From contig CAYHHI010000038.1 of NCBI GenBank assembly GCA_964356335.1, positions 1 to 33,211 of the forward strand: a stretch of 33,211 nt of DNA. Direction: 5' to 3'. The notes beneath the pieces are model-generated. The model was not told where the DNA came from, made no database searches, and saw only the letters and a program-made list of their open reading frames with translations. The stretch comes from CAYHHI01 sp964356335. GTDB lineage: Bacteria > Arandabacterota > Arandabacteria > Arandabacterales > Arandabacteraceae. Every line of letters starts with the position of its first letter. Within the stretch, counting starts at the first letter, position 1. Below are positions 14,674 through 21,785 of this stretch, piece after piece. A program made the position numbers and the translations under genes.

Positions 14674-17600
14674 CGACTGACACCAGCGAGAAGGGTCTCG
14701 AGGCGCTGATCGTCCGGGCCATGACCGGCCGGACCGACCTGCTTTCGCCTCCGTACGTGGCCACGGAAACGTCTGTCCCGGTCGCGGGCGGTACGGGCTG
14801 GCTCTTGGGCGACCCGAATCACTACGACCGCGAATACGCCGTCGACCTCGTCCAGCTTCGGGGCTTCCTCCGCGGAACCCAGGAACACCTGATCCAGAGT
14901 CTCTCGCTGGAAGCTGACGGCCCCACCCGGCGTCAGTTCTTAGCCCGTTTGCAGGGGGAGATATCGAAGCGCGGAGTAATCGACGTGTTGCGCCACGGCG
15001 TGAAGCACGGGCCTCACCATATAGACATCTTCTACGGCACGCCCTCACCCGGTAACGCCAAGGCCGAGGAGCACTTCGCGTGCAACCGCTTCAGCGTGAC
15101 GCGGCAGCTGCGTTATGGCCGCGACGAGACGCAGCGGGCGCTCGATCTATGTCTCTTCATCAATGGCCTGCCCGTTGCGACCTTCGAGCTGAAGAACAGT
15201 CTCACCAAGCAGACGGTCGAGGACGCGGTTGAGCAGTACAAACGGGACCGTGATCCCCGCGAACGCCTCTTCGAGTTCGGACGCTGTGTCGTCCACTTCG
15301 CGGTGGATGACCACGAGGTGCACTTCTGCACACATCTCAAAGGCAAGGGCTCTTGGTTCCTGCCGTTCAACCTGGGCTGGAACGACGGCGCGGGGAATCC
15401 GCCCAACCCGGAAGGCCTCAAGACGGACTACCTCTGGAAGCGCCTCCTCACGCGTGAGGGACTCACGGATATCCTTGAGAACTACGCCCAGATTGTCGAG
15501 ACCAAGAATCAGAAGACTGGTAAGAGGAAGCGCAAGCAGATCTGGCCACGCTATCACCAGCTCAGCGTCGTGCGCGAGCTCCTCGCCGATGTCGGCATGC
15601 ACGGGGCGGGCAGGCGCTACCTGATCCAGCACTCTGCGGGGAGTGGCAAGTCAAACTCCATCGCATGGCTTGCCCACCAGCTGATCGGGCTGCGGAAGGA
15701 CGACGCTCCTGTGTTCGACTCGATCATCGTTGTAACCGACCGGCTCATCCTTGACCAGCAGATCCGTGACACGATCAAGCAATTCGCGCAGGTGGGCGCC
15801 ACAGTCGGCCATGCCGAGCACTCTGGTGATCTCCGCGATTTCATCGAGAGCGGGAAGAAGATTGTCATCTCGACGGTGCAGAAATTCCCCTTTATTCTCG
15901 ACGATATCGGAAACGAGCATAGAAACCGCCGTTTCGCGATCATCATTGACGAGGCCCATTCAAGCCAGGGTGGCAAAACCTCAGCAGCCATAAGCACGGC
16001 CCTCTCCAAGTCGGGAGCAGAAGAGGAAGACGAGACATTCGAGGACCGGATCAATCGCATAATGGAGGCGCGGAAGCTCCTGCCGAACGCTAGCTACTTC
16101 GCTTTCACTGCTACCCCCAAGAACAAGACACTCGAGATCTTCGGTGAGCCATATGACGAGGGCGGGCAGACCAAGCATCGACCATTCCACAGTTACACTA
16201 TGAAGCAGGCTATCCAGGAAGGGTTCATCCTGGATGTGCTGAAGACCTACACACCGGTGGAGAGCTACTACAAGCTTATCAAGACAGTCGAGGGCGACCC
16301 TGAGTTCGACACGAAGCGGGCCAGAAAGAAGCTACGACGGTACGTCGAAAGCCATGAGCACGCCATCCGACTCAAGGCTGAGATCATGGTTGACCATTTC
16401 CATGAACAGGTGATCGCGCTGAACAGGATCGGCGGTCAGGCTCGGGCAATGGTGGTGACGAGTGGCATCGAACGTGCCATCCAATACTACCATGCTATCC
16501 GGAGCTACCTCGTCGAGCGCAAGAGCCCGCATGAAGCCATCGTTGCGTTCTCAGGGGAACACGAATATGGCGGGGTCAAGGTGACAGAGGCGTCACTCAA
16601 CGGCTTTTCGTCTAACAAGATCGCCGACAAGATCCAGGAGGACCCATACCGCTTCTTGGTCTGCGCCGACAAGTTTCAGACCGGCTACGACGAGCCACTG
16701 TTGCACACTATGTATGTGGACAAGGTACTTTCGGGCATCAAGGCCGTCCAGACGCTGTCGCGCCTCAACCGGGCGCACCCGCAGAAGCACGACGTTTTCG
16801 TGCTCGATTTCATGAACGACGCAGACACCATTCAGGAAGCATTCGCTGACTATTACCGCACGACGATCCTGAGCCAGGAGACCGACCCCAACAAGCTCCA
16901 CGACTTGAAGGACGCCCTTGACAAGTACGAGGTCTACGCCTCAACGCAGGTCGACCAGCTCGCAGAACTGTTTGTTGGTGGGGCTGACCGCGACCGACTC
17001 GACCCAATCCTGGATGCTTGTGTGGCGACCTACAAGGAGCAGCTCGACGAGGATGGCCAGGTGGATTTCAAGGGCAAGGCCAAAGCGTTTATCCGCGCGT
17101 ATGCGTTCCTGTCATCGATCCTGCCGTATAACAGGGCGGAATGGGAAAAGCTGTCTATCTTCCTGAATTTCCTCGTACCCAAGCTGCCCGCGCCGATTGA
17201 GGAGGATTTGTCGAGGGGCATCCTCGACGCTATCGACATGGATAGCTACCGGGTGGAGAAGCAGTCGGCCATGCAGATCCAGCTGCTGGACGCGAATGCT
17301 GAGATCGGGCCTGTGCCCACGGCGGGTGGCGGGCACAAACCGGAGCCGGAGCTCGACCTGCTTTCGAATATCATCAAGAGCTTCAACGACCAGTTTGGCA
17401 ATATCCCGTGGACCGACGCCGACCATGTCCACCGGCTGATCACCGTGGATATCCCCAAGAGAGTTGCAGCGGACCCGGCTTATCAGAACGCCAGACAGTA
17501 CTCGGACAAGCAGAATGCTCGGATCGAGCACGACAAAGCTTTGGCGCGGGTCATGACAGCTTTTCTCAGGGACGACACGGAGCTCTTCAGGCAATTCAGC

Positions 17601-17690
17601 GACAACGAATCATTCCGCCGCTGGCTGACCGACACCGTGTTCGGCATTACATATGAACAGCCTGAGGCTGGAGGGATGGCGAACCCGTGA
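14670..17690 (+). CDS. hsdR: Type I restriction-modification endonuclease/translocase HsdR
   Basis: HsdR moves DNA with ATP and cuts it far from the site. The 1006-residue protein has an N-terminal PD-(D/E)XK nuclease domain, with the catalytic strand LPVATFELKN near residues 169-178. A superfamily 2 helicase follows: QHSAGSGKSNSIAW (Walker A, about 322-335), IIIDEAHSS (DEAH box, about 425), FAFTATPK (motif III) and a second RecA domain with VCADKFQTGYDEP and LSRLNRAHPQK. The C-terminal part (about 740-1006) is helical and should bind HsdM/S. GTG overlaps the hsdS stop by 4 bases. All key motifs look intact. Confidence 0.95.
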   Translation: MTTDTSEKGLEALIVRAMTGRTDLLSPPYVATETSVPVAGGTGWLLGDPNHYDREYAVDLVQLRGFLRGTQEHLIQSLSLEADGPTRRQFLARLQGEISKRGVIDVLRHGVKHGPHHIDIFYGTPSPGNAKAEEHFACNRFSVTRQLRYGRDETQRALDLCLFINGLPVATFELKNSLTKQTVEDAVEQYKRDRDPRERLFEFGRCVVHFAVDDHEVHFCTHLKGKGSWFLPFNLGWNDGAGNPPNPEGLKTDYLWKRLLTREGLTDILENYAQIVETKNQKTGKRKRKQIWPRYHQLSVVRELLADVGMHGAGRRYLIQHSAGSGKSNSIAWLAHQLIGLRKDDAPVFDSIIVVTDRLILDQQIRDTIKQFAQVGATVGHAEHSGDLRDFIESGKKIVISTVQKFPFILDDIGNEHRNRRFAIIIDEAHSSQGGKTSAAISTALSKSGAEEEDETFEDRINRIMEARKLLPNASYFAFTATPKNKTLEIFGEPYDEGGQTKHRPFHSYTMKQAIQEGFILDVLKTYTPVESYYKLIKTVEGDPEFDTKRARKKLRRYVESHEHAIRLKAEIMVDHFHEQVIALNRIGGQARAMVVTSGIERAIQYYHAIRSYLVERKSPHEAIVAFSGEHEYGGVKVTEASLNGFSSNKIADKIQEDPYRFLVCADKFQTGYDEPLLHTMYVDKVLSGIKAVQTLSRLNRAHPQKHDVFVLDFMNDADTIQEAFADYYRTTILSQETDPNKLHDLKDALDKYEVYASTQVDQLAELFVGGADRDRLDPILDACVATYKEQLDEDGQVDFKGKAKAFIRAYAFLSSILPYNRAEWEKLSIFLNFLVPKLPAPIEEDLSRGILDAIDMDSYRVEKQSAMQIQLLDANAEIGPVPTAGGGHKPEPELDLLSNIIKSFNDQFGNIPWTDADHVHRLITVDIPKRVAADPAYQNARQYSDKQNARIEHDKALARVMTAFLRDDTELFRQFSDNESFRRWLTDTVFGITYEQPEAGGMANP

Positions 17691-18576
17691 CGCTGAGGGT
17701 CTTCTGCGTTCGAGTGGTCTGCCATCGATACATTGGGCGACATTACCGGAGGGAAAGCAATTGGCGACATACCAGAGTCAGATGAAGCAGCACTTGGCGC
17801 ATTACAAACGGGACCGTCTTGGCGTCAAGGAGATGGGTGTCTGGAAGAGAAATGGTAAGGAATACCCCCACATCTTGCCGGAGGAACTGAAACGGCTCAA
17901 CATAATAGAGACCATTCGGTCTGAGTTCTGGACCTACCGCGCAGCCCACCGAGATCTAAAGCTGCATCGTGATTTCCATCATCTAGTCTCGTCGCAAGCT
18001 ATGTGCTTCAACCTTTTCTTTCCGTTGTTTGGTCTACCCGATAGCGATCCGCGCTCGCTGACGGGATCGCTGCATCTGGGCGAGGCGGGTATTGCTGACT
18101 GGGGTTTCGAGCGGATGCTCGACGCAAAGGAGCGTACGAGCTTCGACTTCCTCATGAAGATGCGATCTGGACCCCTGTGTCTCTTTGAGACGAAGCTTAC
18201 TGAGCCTGGGTTTGGTCAAGCAAGGGACGACACCCGGCACCGCATGAAACTGGAGGGATTCTACAAGAGCAAGCTCACGAACAAGGTTCGGCCGGAGATC
18301 TTGGAGAGAGATCTCTTCTTGGGGCATTACCAGCTACTGCGGAACGTCGCTTATGCCGAGGCCAGCGGAGAGACACGGGTTTTCTTCGTTGTGCCCCGAA
18401 GGAACGATGCTTTGACTCGTTCGCTCGAGTTTCTCAAGGATGCACTCGCTCCAGAAATGCGGGCTGTGGTTCAAGTCATCTGGCTCGAGGATCTCCTGGA
18501 GAAGATCGCGAAATGCGTCGAGGGCGATCCCCTCGCGGCCCACTTTGCACTCTTCAAGGCGAAATACATTCTGTAG
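17653..18576 (+). CDS. PGN_0703-family putative restriction endonuclease-like protein
   Basis: The 307-residue frame starts inside the end of hsdR. Its conserved part begins near residue 110 (SSQAMCFNLFFPLFG). The stretch FDFLMKMRSGPLCLFETKLTE has the D...ExK pattern of PD-(D/E)XK nucleases, and RDLFLGHYQLLRNVAYAEA follows. This matches my memory of the PGN_0703 putative restriction endonuclease family, found with restriction systems. The true start may be the TTG at 17761 (GGAGG 8 bases upstream) or the ATG at 17782, because the first 36 residues overlap hsdR and look unlike protein. The tight link makes it a likely fourth member of the hsd operon. Its activity is not known to me. Confidence 0.65.
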   Translation: MNSLRLEGWRTRDAEGLLRSSGLPSIHWATLPEGKQLATYQSQMKQHLAHYKRDRLGVKEMGVWKRNGKEYPHILPEELKRLNIIETIRSEFWTYRAAHRDLKLHRDFHHLVSSQAMCFNLFFPLFGLPDSDPRSLTGSLHLGEAGIADWGFERMLDAKERTSFDFLMKMRSGPLCLFETKLTEPGFGQARDDTRHRMKLEGFYKSKLTNKVRPEILERDLFLGHYQLLRNVAYAEASGETRVFFVVPRRNDALTRSLEFLKDALAPEMRAVVQVIWLEDLLEKIAKCVEGDPLAAHFALFKAKYIL

Positions 18577-18706
18577 CGGGATTTCCCGAAGGCGCGCTGC
18601 TGGTGGCGGCTCGCGCTTATCGCGCACGGGACGACGTTCACGATGCTTTGTTGTTTCGCTGAGGAGACCTACTGTGATGGCCAAGTCTTTATATGTTCGA
18701 TGAGGC

Positions 18707-18919
18707 TGCCACAAACAGTACGACCTCCAGCAACTGATTGGGATTCCGTCCGTGCGCAACTTGCGTAATATGAGGCAGTTCTCTGGGGAGTGCGAGGCCC
18801 CTGGATTCTGGCAACAAGCTGTTGCCAAACTGGAGAGTCCGGGACCATCGGTTCCGACCCGAACCGCGGTCAAGCCTGAGCCCCACAGCCTGCGCGAGAT
18901 TAGCCTTGACAATCACTGA
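18707..18919 (+). pseudogene. Relic of a DUF1016/YhcG N-terminal domain
   Basis: An open stretch after a stop reads QQLIGIPSVRNLRNMRQFSG, then PGFWQQAVAKLE. This follows the DUF1016 N-terminal pattern (SxRNLxxMRxFxxxx, then QQVVAxLPW). A complete domain would be far longer and would have the HH/HY core motif, which is missing. The frame ends at TGA 18917-18919, inside the promoter of the NYN gene. It resembles the better-preserved DUF1016 gene at 19873, so one of them may come from duplication. Confidence 0.5.
18809..18827. repeat. Palindrome in the DUF1016 relic (8-bp arms)
   Basis: TGGCAACA-AGC-TGTTGCCA. It sits at the codons for the FWQQAVA stretch of the relic. Two related palindromes occupy the equivalent place in the DUF1016 gene downstream (20166-20192 and 20294-20316). 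Confidence 0.6.
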
Positions 18920-18934
18920 CAATCAGCCGATACT
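18906..18934 (+). promoter_or_regulatory. Candidate promoter of the NYN cassette with a 9-bp direct repeat
   Basis: TTGACA (18906-18911) and GATACT (18929-18934, four of six) are 17 bases apart. TGACAATCA occurs twice in a row (18907-18915 and 18917-18925) with one base between. The repeat could be a regulator site. Transcription would begin near 18941, directly before two hairpins. Confidence 0.5.
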
Positions 18935-18947
18935 ATTCTTGTCGTCC

Positions 18948-18974
18948 CCATACGGGTTTACTGAACCTGTATGG
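18948..18974 (+). promoter_or_regulatory. Leader hairpin ahead of the terminator
   Basis: CCATACGGGTT pairs with AACCTGTATGG (11 pairs, one G-U) around a 5-base loop TACTG. It is followed after two bases by the terminator hairpin. It lies within the predicted leader of the NYN gene. Confidence 0.55.
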
Positions 18975-18976
18975 CC

Positions 18977-19008
18977 CCCTCTGGGTTGCGACCCAGAGGG
19001 TTTTCTTT
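18977..19008 (+). terminator. Intrinsic terminator or attenuator just before the NYN gene
   Basis: CCCTCTGGGT and ACCCAGAGGG make a perfect 10-bp stem with loop TGCG, followed by TTTTCTTT. It ends only 16 bases before the NYN ATG, leaving no room for another promoter. Either the NYN gene is controlled by read-through, or the short transcript itself is a product. Confidence 0.85.
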
Positions 19009-19024
19009 AGTGACTGGGGCTGCA

Positions 19025-19663
19025 ATGAACCGTACCATCTTCTTGGTAGATGGGTTTAATCTATATCACTCGGCAAGGACTGCATCTGACGACCTTGGCG
19101 GGCAGTCCACGAAGTGGCTTGACATCCGGTCCCTGTTGTCGTCGTACCTTCCCGCAATCGGGGCCGACGCCACGCTTGAGGCCATCTACTACTTCACTGC
19201 TATCGCGTCGCATCTCGATTCACACAGGCCTGGCGTGACGGCCAGGCACAGGCTGTACTTAGAGTGTCTCGGCGCGAGCGGCATCGTTCCTGTCCTCGGT
19301 CGATTCAAGTTCAAGACAGTCCACTGCCACACCTGCAAGCAGGAAAACCCGCACTACGAAGAGAAAGAGACGGATGTTGCCATTTCCGTGAAGCTTCTCG
19401 AGGTTTTCTATCAGGACGAAGCGGACACCGTCGTTCTTGTCACAGGCGACACTGACCTAGCACCTGCCGTTCGCGCAGCATCGCGTCTATTCGCTACTAA
19501 ACAGATCTGCTTTGCGTTCCCGTACAAGCGCAAGAACAAAGAACTCGCCAGACTGGTGCCACGATCCTTCTACATTAGGAAGGAGCGATACCTGGCCCAT
19601 CAGCTACCCAATCCCATGCGACTGCCAAGCGGGAGGATGATTTCTAAGCCGACTGAATGGTGA
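19025..19663 (+). CDS. NYN-domain (LabA/DUF88, PIN-like) putative ribonuclease
   Basis: NYN domains are metal-dependent PIN-like nucleases that act mostly on RNA. The 212-residue protein begins FLVDGFNLYHS, with the first catalytic Asp. It has YEEKETDVAISVKLLE in the centre and VVLVTGDTDLAPAV, carrying the second acidic pair, near residues 139-150. A central pair of Cys (CHTCKQ) could bind metal. I start at the ATG 19025; a longer frame from 18971 would translate the terminator hairpin and adds no domain sequence. The ribosome site is weak (GGGG). It is bracketed by intrinsic terminators and by DUF1016 sequences, so it looks like an inserted cassette in the island. Confidence 0.8.
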   Translation: MNRTIFLVDGFNLYHSARTASDDLGGQSTKWLDIRSLLSSYLPAIGADATLEAIYYFTAIASHLDSHRPGVTARHRLYLECLGASGIVPVLGRFKFKTVHCHTCKQENPHYEEKETDVAISVKLLEVFYQDEADTVVLVTGDTDLAPAVRAASRLFATKQICFAFPYKRKNKELARLVPRSFYIRKERYLAHQLPNPMRLPSGRMISKPTEW

Positions 19664-19745
19664 CGACCTGTCTTGGTCAAAGGGCGGGTCGATGCCACGT
19701 TCGCCTTGCCAGCCTCCGCTGCTCGTGCAACACTACGCCTGTAAA

Positions 19746-19781
19746 ACCCTCTAGGTCCTCCCTGGAGGGTCTTTCTTGTTT
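19746..19781 (+). terminator. Intrinsic terminator after the NYN gene
   Basis: ACCCTCTAGG pairs with CCTGGAGGGT (10 pairs, one G-U) around TCCTC. CTTTCTTGTTT follows and AAAA precedes it. It resembles the terminator before the gene in stem composition and tail. Confidence 0.8.
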
Positions 19782-19872
19782 CCTCCAGCAACCGTTTGGG
19801 ACCTCGTGCGGGCAGGCATCGCCTGCAATTGCCTGCTCTGGGAATCCCGAGAAGTGGGGGGAGGGTCCAGCC

Positions 19873-20508
19873 ATGGATCGGTCGCCGGCGAATCAGGAGG
19901 AATACGGCAAGTTCCTCGGGGAGCTCAAGCACCGCATAAGCACAGCGCGGATCGTGGCCTCTCGGTCGGTGAACAGCGAGTTGGTCTTGCTCTACTGGGA
20001 TATCGGTCGGGGAATCATGGAGAGGCAGGAGCGGTTGGGCTGGGGCGGGTCAGTGGTCGAGAGGCTATCAAAGGACCTAAAGACTGCCTTCCCTGACCTC
20101 CGAGGGTTTGCACCCAGGAGTCTCTGGAACATGCGGCGGGTCTACGCTGCTTACGCGGGACCCCAAATTCTGCCACAGGTTGTGGCAGAATTGGCGGGAG
20201 GCTCGAACTCCCATCCGAATAATAAGTTACGAAGAACGGTCGGCAATCGCGAACCGGGAGGGCCTGTGCACTCTCCAGATGAGTCCTCTCAAATTCTGCA
20301 ACAGGTTGTTGCAGAAGTTCCCTGGAGCCATCATCTCCTGCTGCTCGACAAGGTGCCAGCACTGAATGCGCGCTTGTACTACCTCCGTGCAACTGCCCAA
20401 CTCGGCTGGAGCCGCAATGTACTGCTCAATCAGATCAAGGCGCAGACTTACGAGCGAGCTCTTGCGGCGAAAACTCCGCGAGGCAGTCGAGGGCAGTGTC
20501 CTACTTGA
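19873..20508 (+). CDS. DUF1016 (YhcG-like) N-terminal domain protein, truncated
   Basis: YhcG/DUF1016 proteins pair an N-terminal DUF1016 domain with a C-terminal PD-(D/E)XK nuclease-like domain and occur near restriction systems. I start at the ATG 19873 (GGAGGG upstream). The 211 residues include NSELVLLYWDIGRGI, WGGSVVERLSKDLKTAFPD, FAPRSLWNMRRVYAAY, QILQQVVAEVPWSHHLLLL and YYLRATAQLGWSRNVLLNQI. The frame then ends after KTPRGSRGQCPT, so the whole nuclease-like half is missing. An inner segment is doubled: QILPQVVAEL and, 42 codons on, QILQQVVAEV, each over a DNA palindrome. It may still be made, but full activity is unlikely. Confidence 0.8.
   Translation: MDRSPANQEEYGKFLGELKHRISTARIVASRSVNSELVLLYWDIGRGIMERQERLGWGGSVVERLSKDLKTAFPDLRGFAPRSLWNMRRVYAAYAGPQILPQVVAELAGGSNSHPNNKLRRTVGNREPGGPVHSPDESSQILQQVVAEVPWSHHLLLLDKVPALNARLYYLRATAQLGWSRNVLLNQIKAQTYERALAAKTPRGSRGQCPT
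20166..20192. repeat. Palindrome in DUF1016 gene, copy A (12-bp arms)
   Basis: AATTCTGCCACA-GGT-TGTGGCAGAATT, a perfect inverted repeat with a 3-base loop inside the coding region (ILPQVVAEL). Confidence 0.85.
20294..20316. repeat. Palindrome in DUF1016 gene, copy B (10-bp arms)
   Basis: TTCTGCAACA-GGT-TGTTGCAGAA, coding for the conserved LQQVVAE. It differs from copy A by C/A and the matching G/T on the other arm, so pairing is kept. Confidence 0.85.
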
Positions 20509-20525
20509 GTTGATACGAGGAAAGC

Positions 20526-20825
20526 ATGTGTATGAAATTCTGTTTCATGGATGAATCCGGCGTGCTGACCGCACAAAGTGGACAAAGGTTCTTCGGCATC
20601 GGGCTACTAAAGGTCGATGACACTTCGGTTTTGTATGGCAGAGATGTACTCACCGGTTGCGTTGTGCTCGACTTCAGGAGACAGAGGGAACGAGGGGCGC
20701 TAAATATACACAAGGTCGCCGTGTCGGATTACCTGATGGGAAAACTGAATCGCAAAACCCTTGCGGAGAGCTTCACAGCGCATACACCTAGCTATTTCAG
20801 CGTATGGGAATTCAGACCAAAATAA
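20526..20825 (+). CDS. DUF3800-like protein, probably a truncated N terminus
   Basis: The frame begins MCMKFCFMDESG, the signature start of DUF3800 proteins (xFxxDESG, with conserved Asp and Glu). FFGIGLLKVDD follows, also typical. DUF3800 proteins are usually well over 200 residues and are often found in defence islands. This one stops at 99 residues and I see no clear continuation in another frame, so it is probably a fragment. GAGGA lies 4 bases before the first ATG; the ATG at 20532 would also serve. It begins 17 bases after the truncated DUF1016 gene. Confidence 0.55.
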   Translation: MCMKFCFMDESGVLTAQSGQRFFGIGLLKVDDTSVLYGRDVLTGCVVLDFRRQRERGALNIHKVAVSDYLMGKLNRKTLAESFTAHTPSYFSVWEFRPK

Positions 20826-21230
20826 TATCGGCAGCCATCGACAGAGTCAACGCCCCCGATACAACAACTCTACTGACGCCCCTAGGATATCCTAGGGGAA
20901 ATGCCCTGTCAATCTTTTTCTCGTCATCATTACGCTCGGACTTTAGACCAAGAGGAGCACCATAATCCCCGCACAATACCCATTCCGATTGAAACAATAG
21001 TAGAACTTGATCTTAGGACACATGTCGAGTTGTCCCTGAACCTGTACGCTAATCATCGACCGAATGCCTGCATTACTCGCGATCGACAGACGGTGTTTGT
21101 CGACGAAAAGCAGTACTGCGATCCCGAAGCGATTTCATGGAATTCTGCTGGTTGGGTCGGCCGCTGCCAGGAAGCCTTGCTCGCGTTCCGGCATCGAAAC
21201 ATGCGGGGGATAGCGATTCGGCTAACTGTG
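20826..21230. other. Unassigned stretch between the defence island and the Hdr operon
   Basis: This is AT-richer than its surroundings and holds no recognised gene. It contains a perfect 20-bp palindrome and one unrecognised plus-strand frame (both listed). It looks like the right-hand edge of the accessory island. Confidence 0.5.
20879..20898. repeat. Perfect 20-bp palindrome
   Basis: CCCCTAGGATATCCTAGGGG reads the same on both strands with no loop. No T-run follows on either strand, so it is not a standard terminator. It could be a dimeric protein site or a recombination site. Confidence 0.9.
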
Positions 21231-21320
21231 TTGACAAAGGGGCGGTCAGCATGGTATTTTGACGTGAACTGCTTTGTCAATTTTGGGCTTAGGCAGCAGG
21301 AATGGAGACACCGATCATGA
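20901..21320 (+). CDS. Hypothetical protein, doubtful
   Basis: A 139-residue open frame with an ATG at 20901. The middle part (PIPIETIVELDLRTHVELSL, CDPEAISWNSAGWVGRCQEA) reads somewhat like real protein, and the end includes GRSAWYFDVNCFVNF. I recognise no domain. The start has no ribosome site, and the end overlaps both the candidate hdr promoter and the first bases of hdrC. It may be a gene remnant or chance. Confidence 0.25.
   Translation: MPCQSFSRHHYARTLDQEEHHNPRTIPIPIETIVELDLRTHVELSLNLYANHRPNACITRDRQTVFVDEKQYCDPEAISWNSAGWVGRCQEALLAFRHRNMRGIAIRLTVLTKGRSAWYFDVNCFVNFGLRQQEWRHRS
21231..21260 (+). promoter_or_regulatory. Candidate promoter of the hdr operon
   Basis: TTGACA (21231-21236) and TATTTT (21255-21260) are 18 bases apart. 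The hdrC start is about 40 bases downstream. The -35 is perfect and the -10 matches four of six. Confidence 0.5.
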
Positions 21321-21736
21321 GCCCGACGCGGGTGAGGATGTCCAGAAGGCAAGTCACGGGCGAATTCGTCAAGCGTGTGAAGGAGATAAGTGGGCAGAAC
21401 GTTCTTACCTGCTACCAGTGCGGAAGGTGCTCCGCCGGCTGTCCCCTTACATTCGCCATGAAGGATCTCCCTAATCAAGTGATCAGGTTGGTTCAGCTCG
21501 GTCTTGAGGAGGATGCACTCGCCTCTAATACAATCTGGGTTTGCGCGTCCTGCCTTGCCTGTCATGCGAGATGCCCGAGGGGGGTTGATCTCGCCAAGGT
21601 GATGGAGGCTCTGCGCGCAATCAGGTTGAGACCTGGAACCGAGGATCGAATCAAGCTGGAGGAAATACCGAAGGAGACTCTTGCCAGGCTGCCTCAACAG
21701 GCGCTGGTGAGCGGTCTCAGGAAGCTGACCGGGTAG
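21302..21736 (+). CDS. hdrC: Heterodisulfide reductase subunit C-like iron-sulfur protein
   Basis: HdrC carries two [4Fe-4S] clusters that pass electrons between HdrA and HdrB. The 144-residue protein has two full cluster motifs: CYQCGRCSAGCP (about 37-48) and CASCLACHARCP (about 80-91). The GEFVKRVKE start and VDLAKVMEALR end fit HdrC. The start could also be the ATG at 21317; CAGGA lies close to the first ATG. It is the first gene of the hdrC-hdrB-hdrA-frdB-frdA run, all in the same direction with short gaps. Confidence 0.9.
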   Translation: METPIMSPTRVRMSRRQVTGEFVKRVKEISGQNVLTCYQCGRCSAGCPLTFAMKDLPNQVIRLVQLGLEEDALASNTIWVCASCLACHARCPRGVDLAKVMEALRAIRLRPGTEDRIKLEEIPKETLARLPQQALVSGLRKLTG

Positions 21737-21785
21737 TGATTCAGTGAGTGAGTCAGTTAGCGAGCCAGTGGACCAGGAGGTCCAG

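Noticed and set aside
18577..18706. Search for short tandem repeats that would make an RNA antitoxin before the NYN gene.
   Set aside because: No tandem repeats of the type III antitoxin kind were found; only the hairpins and the 9-bp promoter repeat.
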